Assembly: GCF_039962115.1 (NCBI RefSeq)
Contig: NZ_JAMPKJ010000036.1
Location: 1 to 61,856, forward strand
Source of the DNA: Funiculus sociatus GB2-C1
GTDB lineage: Bacteria > Cyanobacteriota > Cyanobacteriia > Cyanobacteriales > FACHB-T130
Direction: 5' to 3'
Length of the DNA stretch: 61,856 nucleotides
Part shown: positions 53,760 to 61,856 of the stretch, one piece after another
Position numbering within the stretch: the first letter of the stretch is position 1
Layout: each line of letters opens with the position of its first letter
Notes under the pieces: generated by a model
The model's database searches: none
Seen by the model: only the letters and a program-made list of their open reading frames with translations
Told to the model about the DNA's origin: nothing
Made by a program: the position numbers and the translations under genes

Positions 53760-54083
53760 AAAGATAAGGGGTTACTTTTTTGTAAAACAATAATGCAGCC
53801 TTTCATTCCAGAAGAGAAAACCAAAGGCTAGTTCTTGAATATAAAACTTTTGACAGGTTACAGATTTTTTAAGTTCCGCACTACCTGATCAACTCAAAAC
53901 AAGAAACTCTGCGTAGCTTTGCGTACTTTGCTTTAAAACCCTTCTCCTCTTTCTAGACAGAAGATACCTCTCAAGAGGGTTGGCAATATCCCCAAAACTA
54001 GCTGATAGTCAAGCTAACATCATCAATGGACGGCATCGCCTAGTAGAGCAAATTCTATGTAACTCAACATCAGTGAGGGGTTT
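53760..54083. other. intergenic region without a supportable gene
   Basis: About 320 bases between divergent genes. No repeat, hairpin or coding-like frame that I can support. It must hold the promoters of the acyltransferase and CHAT genes. Confidence 0.5.
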
Positions 54084-55463
54084 ATGAAATCAGTAGTAAG
54101 TAGCATTGGCGTTAGCTTGGCAGGATTATACATCATAGGAAGCGTCAGCAGAGAACCCATCCTGAAAGTTGCGATCGCTTCCACTCCTAACCCCATCTCC
54201 ATAGCCCAAGCTGCTAAACCCTCAAAAGTAGAAATTGCCCTTGACGAAGGAAACTTAACTGAGGCAGTGCCACAAATCGAGACAACTTGGGAAAAGCAAT
54301 ATGAGGATTATTTTCGGGTAGCTTTCCCCGACAAGTCAATAACAGCTAAGGATGTCGCCAATACTTTAGACCGAATCAGCAAGCAAACCGGGAAAAACAC
54401 TGCCCTGGTTTATGTATTTCCTCGCGAACAACAACTAGAACTCGTGTTGATTACTCCAAAAGGTAAACCAATTCACAAGCGAATTCTAGCAGCTAAACGC
54501 GAAGTTTTACTGGAAACAGTTAAAGACTTCCGAAAGAATGTTGTCAACCACTCAATCAAAGGTAGTAAAGACTATTTTCCAGCAGCCCGGCAGCTTCATC
54601 AGTGGATTATTGCGCCACTGGAAGCAGACTTAGAAACCAATAACATAGACACCTTAATTTTTTGCATGGGTGTTGGCTTACGCACTATGCCCTTGGCAGC
54701 ATTTCATGATGGGCAAAAGTTTCTCATAGAAAAATATAGTATTGGACGCATCCCTGCCTTCAAACTGACAGATACCAGATACGCTGACATCAAAAATTCA
54801 CCAGTTTTGGCAATGGGTGCGTCAAAATTTAAGGAACAAGAACCATTACCTGCCGTGCCAGTAGAGTTATCTGCTATTACACAAAAGCTGCGACGGGGTA
54901 AATCGTTTCTCAATCAAGAATTTACTTTGGATAATTTGCAGTCGCAACGCGCTTCTCAGCCATTTAAAATTATTCACCTAGCGACTCATGCTGACTTCCT
55001 ACCGGGAGTTCCCAGCAACTCCTACGTTCAGTTTTGGGACGAAAAACTGCGGTTGAATCAAATGAAGCACTTAAGCTGGAACAACCCACCAGTAGAACTG
55101 TTGGTGTTGAGTGCCTGTAGAACAGCTTTAGGTGATAAAGATGCAGAGTTAGGCTTTGCAGGGTTAGCAGTTAACAGCGGTGTAAAATCAGCTTTAGCTA
55201 GTCTGTGGTATGTATCAGATGAAGGAACTCTGGGACTGATGACAGAGTTTTATCGGCATCTAGCTACTGCACCTATTAAAGCAGAAGCGTTGCGACAAGG
55301 CCAGATAGCAATGTTGAAAGGGCAGGTACGCATAGAAAATGGTCAATTGCACTCTCCGAGGGGAAATATATCTCTACCGCCAGAACTAGCAGGGCTTGGG
55401 AATCAAAATTTATCGCATCCCTATTATTGGGCAGCTTTTACCATAGTTGGTAGCCCGTGGTAA
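54084..55463 (+). CDS. secreted stand-alone CHAT-domain protease
   Basis: 459 residues. An N-terminal hydrophobic segment (VVSSIGVSLAGLYIIGSVS) looks like a signal peptide or anchor. The CHAT (caspase-like) domain spans about 150-459 with catalytic His302 in IIHLATHADF and Cys345 in LVLSACRTALGD, then ASLWYVSDEGTLGLMTEFYR and SHPYYWAAFTIVGSPW. CHAT proteases normally follow TPR repeats, and HetF-type proteins are cytoplasmic; this one has only a short linker and an export signal. The target is unknown. There is no adjacent partner gene. Confidence 0.85.
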   Translation: MKSVVSSIGVSLAGLYIIGSVSREPILKVAIASTPNPISIAQAAKPSKVEIALDEGNLTEAVPQIETTWEKQYEDYFRVAFPDKSITAKDVANTLDRISKQTGKNTALVYVFPREQQLELVLITPKGKPIHKRILAAKREVLLETVKDFRKNVVNHSIKGSKDYFPAARQLHQWIIAPLEADLETNNIDTLIFCMGVGLRTMPLAAFHDGQKFLIEKYSIGRIPAFKLTDTRYADIKNSPVLAMGASKFKEQEPLPAVPVELSAITQKLRRGKSFLNQEFTLDNLQSQRASQPFKIIHLATHADFLPGVPSNSYVQFWDEKLRLNQMKHLSWNNPPVELLVLSACRTALGDKDAELGFAGLAVNSGVKSALASLWYVSDEGTLGLMTEFYRHLATAPIKAEALRQGQIAMLKGQVRIENGQLHSPRGNISLPPELAGLGNQNLSHPYYWAAFTIVGSPW

Positions 55464-55730
55464 GCAAGGTAATCCTGTAAAAGGTAAAAAAGATAAGTAG
55501 GTTTGGTTGAGGAACCTCACCCAACTCTCCTCTCCATAATCGGGTTTGGTTTTATTTTATTACCCCACTTAAACCCACTTGATATTCTTCTTTATTCAGG
55601 GCATATATAACCGCTTTTTACTCCGATGCTTTCAGGTTAGGGAGTTAATTTTCTTTGAAACAAACTCTTTTTCAAACTTTAGGCTAAGTTTTTATAATTA
55701 CCGCTTGCGTATTAATTATCCTCTGAACCA

Positions 55731-56294
55731 CTACTCTAGATAAAGCATCAACATTTTTCCTAGCAAAGCGATCTGTTCAGTAAATAAAATTTTTTTATTG
55801 CCCCACAAACGTTCTAAAACTAAGCCATTAATTAAACTTAGTACAAACCAAGCGATCGCTGGATCGGAAATTCCTAAGAAATTAGCGATCGCTTGTTGAT
55901 AACGCTCATCAATTTGCTGAAAAAATTGAGCTTTTAGTAGTTCTTCGCGGTCTTGATGCTGACAATAATCAACAATAATAAATGCTTGTTTAATAAAGTA
56001 TTCCTCGTTTTTAACTAGAAATCTACCCAAAGCTTCTACACGCTCTTGCAGGGTTTGCATTCCTTCTAACTGTGCTGCTGCTGTAGTCACATCCTGCTGA
56101 CTTATCTCTTCTACCAATTGCTCAAACAGAACTTGTTTACTCGGAAAGTAATGATACAGCGTCCCAGTGGAAACCCCTAATCCTTCAGCAATTTGGCGCA
56201 TGGTGATGGCAGCATAGCCTTTATGAGCAAATAAATCAAAGCACTTACTCAGCAATTCTTTGCGGTATTGGTCACGATTAATAATCTTAGGCAT
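55731..56294 (-). CDS. TetR family transcriptional regulator
   Basis: 187 residues from ATG 56294; an in-frame TTG at 56330 is a weaker start. The helix-turn-helix region is typical (FAHKGYAAITMRQIAEGLGV, STGTLYHYFPSKQVLFEQLV). The C-terminal ligand-binding part is all-helical. It is divergent from the SnoaL-like and membrane-protein genes and is likely their regulator, since the intergenic space carries a -35/-10 pair with a partly palindromic spacer. The ligand is unknown. Confidence 0.9.
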   Translation of the reverse strand: MPKIINRDQYRKELLSKCFDLFAHKGYAAITMRQIAEGLGVSTGTLYHYFPSKQVLFEQLVEEISQQDVTTAAAQLEGMQTLQERVEALGRFLVKNEEYFIKQAFIIVDYCQHQDREELLKAQFFQQIDERYQQAIANFLGISDPAIAWFVLSLINGLVLERLWGNKKILFTEQIALLGKMLMLYLE

Positions 56295-56364
56295 AGAAAC
56301 AAAAGCGTTACTCAAAGGCGATTTGCACAATCAGACTGTAACGCCCACAGCTAAAATTGACTAC

Positions 56365-56395
56365 TTGACATATTATATCGAACGTATGTTATAAA
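56365..56395 (+). promoter_or_regulatory. candidate promoter with operator-like spacer
   Basis: TTGACA at 56365-56370 and TATAAA at 56390-56395 are 19 bases apart. The spacer contains the imperfect palindrome GAACGTATGTT, where a TetR repressor could bind. It is oriented towards the SnoaL-like gene, 110 bases upstream of its start. Confidence 0.45.
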
Positions 56396-56505
56396 TAAGA
56401 CCATCAAAGCTAAAGGAGCGTTAAGTATCCGAATATTGCGGTTAGAAGTTAGCCAAATCGCTGCATCCAAGGGCAATCTGGGGCAAAAATCAACCGTGAG
56501 GAGAC

Positions 56506-56913
56506 ATGAAAAATCCACTTGCAACCGTTTACTGCTATATCGCCGCCTGGAATGAGCGTGAACCTTCCCGCCGAAGAGAGTTAATTCGCCAAGCGTTCGC
56601 AGAGGATGCAGTGTACGTAGATCCGTTGAGTAAAGCTCAGGGTTATGACGAGATCGATAAAGCGATCGCTGGCTTCTTTGAGATGCTTCCGGGTACCGCA
56701 TTTCTGGTTAGCGACGAAATCATCCGACAGAACTCAATTTTGAGCTATAGCTGGAAACTCACGGCTTTCGATGGAAGCACGTTGGTAGAGGGAAGCGATC
56801 GCGTACAGCTTGCGGAGGACGGTCGCTACCGCTACGCTATTGGCTTTTACGTAGCTGATCCTGTAGAGACATCTAATAAGGCTAAAACAGCTTTTGAAGC
56901 TTATCAAAACTAG
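56506..56913 (+). CDS. SnoaL/NTF2-like family protein
   Basis: 135 residues with GAGGAGA just before ATG. The NTF2-like cone fold is indicated by YCYIAAWNERE, IRQAFAEDAVYVDPLSKAQG, IDKAIAGFFEMLPG and LSYSWKLTAFDGSTLVEGSD. Such proteins bind or turn over small hydrophobic ligands, but the residues do not fix a reaction. It is the first gene of a two-gene unit divergent from the TetR regulator, and likely induced by that regulator's ligand (inference). Confidence 0.75.
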   Translation: MKNPLATVYCYIAAWNEREPSRRRELIRQAFAEDAVYVDPLSKAQGYDEIDKAIAGFFEMLPGTAFLVSDEIIRQNSILSYSWKLTAFDGSTLVEGSDRVQLAEDGRYRYAIGFYVADPVETSNKAKTAFEAYQN

Positions 56914-56937
56914 ATTTTCGACAATGAGGTGAACAAA

Positions 56938-57345
56938 ATGCTTTTCTTTTCAATATGGGGGTTTTTCCTCTGGTTAGTAGTAACAATTCTTGTGAGATTC
57001 GCTGGAGATTTTTTATTGAATCCAGACAATTTTATGGTGGTACTGTTGACTTTTGTATTTACAGCCCCCTTAATTGCTGCCGTCACTTATTCTATTTATA
57101 TCTGGCGAAAGCTTCCAACATCGCAACGTCCTTTAGCTGCCATTTACACCTTATTAACTGGAATGTTTTTGGACGTATTTATTGTCTTGTTTTATCCGGT
57201 AATCCTTCCTAATCTCTCGCCCATTGAAATTAGAATTTATTCAGCATTGTTACTATGGGCATATAGCTGGGGATTATTGTCAGGCTTTTTTCCCAAACAG
57301 TTAACGGTAACAAGAGAAACACCTTCAGCGTTAAATATCTCTTAG
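56938..57345 (+). CDS. small integral membrane protein
   Basis: 135 residues from ATG 56938, preceded by GAGGTG at six bases; a GTG three codons upstream lies inside that site and is less likely. Four membrane spans (FFSIWGFFLWLVVTILVRF, VVLLTFVFTAPLIAAVTYSI, LAAIYTLLTGMFLDVFIVLF and YSALLLWAYSWGLLSGFFPK). No known family is certain, though it resembles DUF5367-like small membrane proteins. It follows the SnoaL-like gene by 24 bases and a hairpin closes the unit. Confidence 0.75.
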   Translation: MLFFSIWGFFLWLVVTILVRFAGDFLLNPDNFMVVLLTFVFTAPLIAAVTYSIYIWRKLPTSQRPLAAIYTLLTGMFLDVFIVLFYPVILPNLSPIEIRIYSALLLWAYSWGLLSGFFPKQLTVTRETPSALNIS

Positions 57346-57353
57346 CTAGAGTA

Positions 57354-57384
57354 TGGTAGTAGGTTGGGGAAAAACCTACTACCA
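57354..57384 (+). terminator. hairpin after the SnoaL/membrane-protein unit
   Basis: A 12-bp perfect stem TGGTAGTAGGTT/AACCTACTACCA with a 7-base loop lies 9 bases after the stop. There is no strong T-run. Confidence 0.6.
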
Positions 57385-57447
57385 ATAAATACTACATTAT
57401 AAGGAAACTTGATATAAATTGGAGATAGCCTTAGTTGAGGGATAGAT

Positions 57448-58182
57448 ATGACAACAACAGTCTCGCTAGAAGAATATATCCCAATCCAGATTGAGTATCC
57501 AGATGAGGACGGTAAGCCGATGGCGGAAGGTGATGTGCAGTGTAATTACTTGATTTATGCTCGGAGTGCGCTGCGGATTTATTTTCAAAATCGTCCTGAT
57601 GTATACGTGGCTGGCAATTTATTTATTTACTATGAAAAAGGTAATCCGGAGTCAGTTGTTGCACCGGATACATTTGTCGTTTTTGGAGTAGAAAATAAGG
57701 AACGCCGTACTTTCAAAACTTGGGAAGAAAACAATAAAACGCCTGATTTCGTGTTAGAGATAACTTCAAAAACTACCCGTGCCAAAGATCAAGGTGCAAA
57801 AAAAGGAATTTACGCTTTTTTGGGAGTAAGTGAGTATTATCAATACGATCCTACAGGGGATTATCTCAATCCCCAAATCCAGGGATTACGCTTAGTTGAA
57901 GGTAACTATTTGCCAGTAGCAACAACAACTTTACCGGATGGAACAGTGTCGTTAACCAGTGAAGTTTTGAAGCTGGAGTTGCGGCTGGAATCTGGAGAAC
58001 TGCACTTTTACGAGCCAGCAACAAATAAAAAACTCCTTACCCATAATGAAGAAGCAGCAGCACGACAACAAGCAGAAGACGCTCGACAGCAAGCAGAAGA
58101 TGCTCGACAGCAAGCAGAGGAAAAAGCCCAGCGATTAGCCGCTAAACTCAGAGAGTTAAATATTGATCCAGACACTCTCTAA
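57448..58182 (+). CDS. Uma2 family putative endonuclease with coiled-coil tail
   Basis: 244 residues. The PD-(D/E)XK-like core is APDTFVVFGVENKERR, then TPDFVLEITSKTTRAKDQGA and KKGIYAFLGVSEYYQYDP. The C-terminal 40 residues form a heptad-rich coiled coil from repeated RQQAEDA units encoded by near-identical 24-bp repeats, ending RLAAKLRELNIDPDTL. This tail is common in large cyanobacterial Uma2 proteins and may mediate oligomerisation. Its last 18 codons recur at 52756-52809. Cellular role unknown. Confidence 0.88.
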   Translation: MTTTVSLEEYIPIQIEYPDEDGKPMAEGDVQCNYLIYARSALRIYFQNRPDVYVAGNLFIYYEKGNPESVVAPDTFVVFGVENKERRTFKTWEENNKTPDFVLEITSKTTRAKDQGAKKGIYAFLGVSEYYQYDPTGDYLNPQIQGLRLVEGNYLPVATTTLPDGTVSLTSEVLKLELRLESGELHFYEPATNKKLLTHNEEAAARQQAEDARQQAEDARQQAEEKAQRLAAKLRELNIDPDTL

Positions 58183-58213
58183 AAATAAAGTGGGCTTGCC
58201 AAACCTAATAAAG

Positions 58214-58232
58214 CCCCCCGGAATTCGGGGGG
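58214..58232. terminator. GC-rich hairpin between convergent genes
   Basis: CCCCCCG and CGGGGGG form a 7-bp stem around GAATT, between the stops of the Uma2 and GH57 genes. Likely a bidirectional terminator. Confidence 0.65.
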
Positions 58233-58247
58233 TTGGGGGTATCTGTA

Positions 58248-59837
58248 TTACAAGGGACGATAAACTCGATAGTTGATTTCGGGGAAGATGTTGTCAATTT
58301 CCTCGACTTTTTCTAACCAACCGCTGTCGATTTTACCGATGTTGATGTCATCGTAGAGCTTGTTGAAGCGCATCAGATGCGATCGCGTTCTTCGCACCGC
58401 ATACGGTACCATCGTCCCAGTACGCATAATAAAGGCCCAGTCAGAAGATTGCGCCAGCAGCAATTCTCGCGCCGCTTGGTTCAGCGCTTTCCACTCCAGT
58501 TCATCAGCAGGTTCCCGTCGCCCTAACTCAATCATCCGTTCTGCTGCTTTATGCAAATGCGGATAAATCCAAGCATTAGTCTCATTCAACCAATACTCAT
58601 GGAAACCTTTGTAACCCCAACTCGACTGAGAAGGACGACACACTTGCTGGGTCGGGTTGGCGCGTAAATAATCTGCCAAATGCGTCATCTGATACGTACT
58701 TTGGTCATACCAAGACTTGCGGAACAGATAATCTATAAACCACGGGCCTTCATACCACCAGTGGCCAAATAACTCTGCATCGTAGGGCGAGACGATAATT
58801 GGCGGACGCTGCATAATGTGGTGCAAGTGTTCGACTTGCCGCTCCCGATTATACGTAAAGTTGGCGGCGTGTTCAGCAGCCTTTTCCCGCGCCCAGTAAG
58901 GGTCATAAAGTTGCTTATCGCCCAACCCTAAACCACGCCCAGTAATCTTGTGATATTTGATGCCCGTATTCTTTCGCTGGCCATTGGGCATGATGTAGGG
59001 CTTGATGTATTCATATTCTGCTTCCCAGCCCAAATCCTTGTAAAATTCCCGATATTCCGCCGCACCGGGATAGCCTACTTCCGAAGACCAAACCTGTTGG
59101 GAAGACTCGTGATCTCGACCGAAGGCAGCAACTCCGGTTTCTGTAAAGATGGGGGCATAGGAGCCAAAGCGGGGGCGAGGACGGGCGTAGAGAATGCCAT
59201 GCCCATCAGTGAGGAAGTAGCGCAAGCCCGCATCGGCTAACATCCGCTCTAATCCTTCATAGTAGGCGCATTCTGGCAACCAAATCCCTTTGGGAGGACG
59301 ACCAAAGGTTTGCTCGTAGTGTTCTACTGCTACCTGAATTTGCGCCCAGACTGCTTGGGGATACATCTTCATCAGCGGCATATACCCGTGAGTTGCGCCG
59401 CAGGTGATGATTTCCAGGTTGTTACTATCTAAAAATTGTTTAAACGCCGTCACTAAGTCCCGGTCGTGGCGTTCCCATGTCTGACGAATGCTGTGAAATT
59501 CATTCGTGTAGTGTTCCGCGAGGTAGCGGATATGACCGTTATTCTTGTTATGCTCAACTTCTAGTTGAGCTAGTTCTTCCAGTTGGGCTAAGTGTTCGTC
59601 GTAGCGCTCTTGTAGCAGAGGATCGCGTAGCATTGACACCAAAGGCGGTGTCATACTCATGGTGATTTTGAAGTCAATGCCGTCCCGCTTTAAGCCCTCA
59701 AATACGTGCAGCAGAGGAATATAGGTTTCGGTGATGGCCTCAAACAGCCACTCTTCTTCCAGAACATAGTCACTTTCAGGATGGCGGACGAAGGGCAGGT
59801 GAGCGTGGAGGACTAGGGCGAGGTAGCCGATGGGCAT
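58248..59837 (-). CDS. GH57 1,4-alpha-glucan branching enzyme
   Basis: 529 residues, the usual length. It starts GYLALVLHAHLPFVRHPESD. The nucleophile is Glu189 in GIWLPECAYY and the acid/base is Asp353 in SPYDAELFGHWWYEGPWFID, with a DUF1957-type C-terminal domain (RELLLAQSSDWAFIMRTGTM). GH57 branching enzymes introduce alpha-1,6 branches into glycogen and coexist with GH13 GlgB in many cyanobacteria. It is convergent with the Uma2 gene. No other glycogen genes are adjacent. Confidence 0.92.
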   Translation of the reverse strand: MPIGYLALVLHAHLPFVRHPESDYVLEEEWLFEAITETYIPLLHVFEGLKRDGIDFKITMSMTPPLVSMLRDPLLQERYDEHLAQLEELAQLEVEHNKNNGHIRYLAEHYTNEFHSIRQTWERHDRDLVTAFKQFLDSNNLEIITCGATHGYMPLMKMYPQAVWAQIQVAVEHYEQTFGRPPKGIWLPECAYYEGLERMLADAGLRYFLTDGHGILYARPRPRFGSYAPIFTETGVAAFGRDHESSQQVWSSEVGYPGAAEYREFYKDLGWEAEYEYIKPYIMPNGQRKNTGIKYHKITGRGLGLGDKQLYDPYWAREKAAEHAANFTYNRERQVEHLHHIMQRPPIIVSPYDAELFGHWWYEGPWFIDYLFRKSWYDQSTYQMTHLADYLRANPTQQVCRPSQSSWGYKGFHEYWLNETNAWIYPHLHKAAERMIELGRREPADELEWKALNQAARELLLAQSSDWAFIMRTGTMVPYAVRRTRSHLMRFNKLYDDINIGKIDSGWLEKVEEIDNIFPEINYRVYRPL

Positions 59838-60147
59838 AATAACTTTGGGGTTTGGGATAGATGTGGAATCGAGGCAAAGACGAATTTTAAATTATTTTAA
59901 GATTTTACGGCTAAAGGTAATAAGTATAAGAGCGGTTTAGTTTATTAAGGGCTAGAAGCTAAAAGGCATAACGATAAAAGGAAAAATATAAGAGGCAAGA
60001 AATGGGTAATGTGAAGACTGAGGGCTTGGGGCAAGATATCTTATAGCAACCGTTTGCCAGCAATCCGATGAAACGGGATCTGGAGTATCGTCTAGATTGC
60101 TTTTGGCTGTCTATGCTGAGAAATAAGGATCAACCAAGTGAGAGCAA
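59838..60147. other. intergenic region without a supportable gene
   Basis: About 310 AT-rich bases between divergent genes. No hairpin, repeat or small gene that I can support. It should hold the promoters for both neighbours. Confidence 0.5.
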
Positions 60148-60864
60148 ATGCCGAAAAATCCTTTGAGTTTATGTTTGTTGACCAGCACCCTTTGGTTTGG
60201 TGCTTCGATTGCTACTATTGCCCAAGCGCCTATCCCAGAACCAGCCCAAGAAAGACCTACTCAAGCGCCTACCCCAGCGCCAGCGTCGTCTAATATAAAG
60301 TTGACGCTGGAAGATTTGCCTGCTGGCTTCCAAGAATTACCGCCAGAAGTAGCAGCTGCTATTGCTTCAAATTTAGAAATTCTTAGACAACAGCTGACTC
60401 AGGCAAACATCAAGCCGGAAAATTTCTTTGCTTTTGTCAATCAAGAGAACTTTCAAATTGTCTTGGGATTCACGGGAAATATGCCGTCAGAGCCGGAGCG
60501 GGCAAAGTTTGATGCCAGTCTGCAAGAAATGCAGAACCCGGAAGCACAGCAAAAAATGTTGAGCCTACTCCGCGAAAGACTAAAAGGATACCAGGGACTA
60601 GAGGTTGTGGAATACAAATCGCTTCCGGAACTGAATAGCCTGGGGAATGCCTCCTCCGGCATGAGCTTGGCTCTCAAGCTGCAACAGCAGCCTGTGCGGA
60701 TGGATGTAGCGGCTTTCCGCCGCAACCGGGTAGGGGCGTTAACAGCGGTGATTTATACAAATGGTAAACAACCATTGGTACCAGTGGGGGATGTGATTCG
60801 CAAGTTAGACGGGCGAATTTTGCAAGTGTCTCCTGCTGCTAATCTTCCGGGTTCAGTGAGGTAG
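60148..60864 (+). CDS. secreted cyanobacterial hypothetical protein
   Basis: 238 residues. A signal peptide (LCLLTSTLWFGASIATIAQA) is followed by a Pro/Ala/Gln-rich stretch to about residue 48. The body begins KLTLEDLPAGFQELPPEVAA and has NFFAFVNQENFQIVLGFTG, then VGALTAVIYTNGKQPLVPVG. The opening DLPAGF recalls periplasmic or lumenal lipid- and pigment-associated proteins, but I cannot place it in a family. The protein is probably periplasmic. No operon partner lies nearby. Confidence 0.65.
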   Translation: MPKNPLSLCLLTSTLWFGASIATIAQAPIPEPAQERPTQAPTPAPASSNIKLTLEDLPAGFQELPPEVAAAIASNLEILRQQLTQANIKPENFFAFVNQENFQIVLGFTGNMPSEPERAKFDASLQEMQNPEAQQKMLSLLRERLKGYQGLEVVEYKSLPELNSLGNASSGMSLALKLQQQPVRMDVAAFRRNRVGALTAVIYTNGKQPLVPVGDVIRKLDGRILQVSPAANLPGSVR

Positions 60865-61174
60865 AAAAAGCGATCGCGCTCAAATTAATTGAGGCTGATG
60901 TGCGATGTTAAACTCAATTGATTAATTCTCAATGGTTGTGGTGGGCTTCTGCTCACCCTACCCAATCAATCTGATGATTGCTTAAATTTAACAACTTGGC
61001 TTAACTTGTTATGACCTGATGGAGATTGTCAGGAGTGAAGAAAGGGCGATCGCGTTTTGGTTTGGTCTGTTTGAGTTATGCGATCGCTCTCCTCAAATCT
61101 TTTTGGAACCCATTCCGCCGGGTTACTCTTCGAGCCTACAAACTCGTAGTTGCTAGTCGCTTATACGGATAAAG
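60865..61174. other. intergenic region without a supportable gene
   Basis: About 310 bases with three HIP1 octamers. Short imperfect inverted repeats occur, for example GGTGGGC-TTCT-GCTCACC, but nothing clear enough to name. Confidence 0.45.
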
Positions 61175-61708
61175 TTAACCGCTTGAAGGAAACTTAGACG
61201 CAAATTCCCAGCAAGCACCTCTAAAACTTGACCAGCTACCACTCTCTTCTCGCTCAGGCAATGTTACACCGAAGTAAGTCTCACATATCGGGGTAGCTAT
61301 TTTCAAAAACTGGAGCATCACTGCTTCTGGGATTACGGTTCTCTTATTGCTCATCCATTCAGACCAGAGATGATTCATAACTAATGCCATTAATTTAATT
61401 ACATTAGCCTCTAAATTACTCAGGTGTTTACAGTTCTTAGCCAAAGTTGCTAAATCTTGCGAAAAAGCACTCATTCGGGTATGAAAACTAGCACCACCAG
61501 GTTTAACCATATACTCAGGAGAACGAGTACCAATGTGAGATAAATCAATATATTTACAATACTCTAGAAACTCTCCATATGAATGCCTACTTTTCTCGTC
61601 TATATAGTTGTTTTTTAGCTTTAAGAGTTTTTCTTCTCTGCAATATTCAGCTTCAGATGCACTGAATGCTACTCGAAAGAGATCATCAGCTGACTCACAC
61701 AGCTGCAA
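61175..61708 (-). CDS. hypothetical protein of unknown function
   Basis: 177 residues from TTG 61708; no better in-frame start was found, so the real N terminus is uncertain and a frameshift in the first codons is possible. The protein is helical with ASEAEYCREEKLLKLKNNYI, GEFLEYCKYIDLSHIGTRSP and NLEANVIKLMALVMNHLWSE. There is no signal peptide or recognised domain. It is divergent from a partial gene at the right edge, and an inverted repeat lies between them, so the two may form one locus. Function unknown. Confidence 0.5.
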   Translation of the reverse strand: MQLCESADDLFRVAFSASEAEYCREEKLLKLKNNYIDEKSRHSYGEFLEYCKYIDLSHIGTRSPEYMVKPGGASFHTRMSAFSQDLATLAKNCKHLSNLEANVIKLMALVMNHLWSEWMSNKRTVIPEAVMLQFLKIATPICETYFGVTLPEREESGSWSSFRGACWEFASKFPSSG

Positions 61709-61739
61709 TTCTTTCTCGGTAGTCCTGCATAGTAATGAT

Positions 61740-61775
61740 AACGCCAGTTTTTCATTCTATAGATAAACTGGCGTT
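61740..61775. promoter_or_regulatory. inverted repeat between divergent genes at the right edge
   Basis: AACGCCAGTTT and AAACTGGCGTT are perfect 11-bp inverted arms separated by 14 bases. It is centred 25 bases before the ATG of the edge gene and about 50 before the hypothetical gene. It may be an operator for a regulator encoded at the edge, or a hairpin. Confidence 0.55.
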
Positions 61776-61781
61776 ATATTC

Positions 61782-61856
61782 ATGAATAAAATACCAAATA
61801 GCTCCTATATGATTGGAGAGTTTTTTAGAGAACGAAAGAGTTTTTCTTACCAAACG
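61782..61856 (+). CDS. N-terminal start of a gene leaving on the right
   Basis: 25 codons are visible: MNKIPNSSYMIGEFFRERKS, FSYQT. The spacing of MIGEFFRERKSFSYQT is reminiscent of the first helix of an XRE-type helix-turn-helix regulator, but too little is present to be sure. The inverted repeat just upstream would suit an autoregulated HTH gene (inference). Confidence 0.45.
   Translation, partial: MNKIPNSSYMIGEFFRERKSFSYQT

Overview
The window comes from a cyanobacterium, most likely a filamentous non-heterocystous type (Oscillatoriales-like). It carries a phycobiliprotein lyase, the petC-petA genes of the cytochrome b6f complex, DUF3067 and a probable hormogonium-polysaccharide glycosyltransferase. 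The octamer GCGATCGC (HIP1) is very frequent, heptanucleotide STRR arrays (CCCCAAT, ATTAGCA) recur, and PEP-CTERM anchored exoproteins are present. The species cannot be named from the sequence. No rRNA, tRNA or CRISPR array was seen.

Layout. 0-4.4 kb: RTX-type repeat protein, CpcS lyase, a conserved hypothetical and an SLH/parallel-beta-helix surface protein. 4.6-10.4 kb: an ABC-2/GldG-like export or motility operon (ATPase, permease, GldG-like protein, DUF4340 protein) overlapping purU. 10.5-15.3 kb, minus strand: an extracellular phosphorus-scavenging cluster with a PEP-CTERM protein, two tandem PhoD phosphatases and the C-terminal remnant of a beta-propeller phytase. 15.3-21.7 kb: a decayed accessory region with two families of direct repeats, an orphan DUF433 antitoxin next to a doubly broken DUF5615 toxin, a DUF6888/DUF6887 pair, 3' debris of a second purU, a MITE-like element, a large uncharacterised Tat-signal/glycine-zipper/PH-like protein, and pieces of STAND (NB-ARC/WD40) proteins around a Uma2 gene. 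21.7-31.3 kb: FHA-PBP1A, lspA, bioY, bioB, the divergent pstC-pstA-pstB with a candidate Pho box, and an FG-GAP protein. 31.9-41.7 kb, minus strand: a cell-surface polysaccharide locus (CDP-sugar synthesis genes and three glycosyltransferases). 42.4-49.5 kb: pepA and two tandem soluble lytic transglycosylases separated by a dead pepA remnant, which indicates an old tandem duplication of a pepA-slt unit. 49.6-61.9 kb: tatC, DUF3067, petC-petA, a FabD-type acyltransferase, a secreted CHAT protease, a TetR/SnoaL/membrane-protein module, Uma2, a GH57 branching enzyme, a secreted hypothetical, and two genes at the right edge around an inverted repeat.

Functional links. pstCAB, the two PhoD enzymes and the phytase remnant together suggest adaptation to phosphate limitation. 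The PhoD proteins, the Rieske protein and the 17.9-20.0 kb protein all carry twin-arginine-like N termini, and tatC is in the same window. The most novel-looking items are the 685-residue Tat/helical-repeat/glycine-zipper/PH-like protein, the duplicated pepA-slt unit, the many orphan 3' gene ends beside repeats, and the STRR arrays that sit where ribosome-binding sites of three genes should be.
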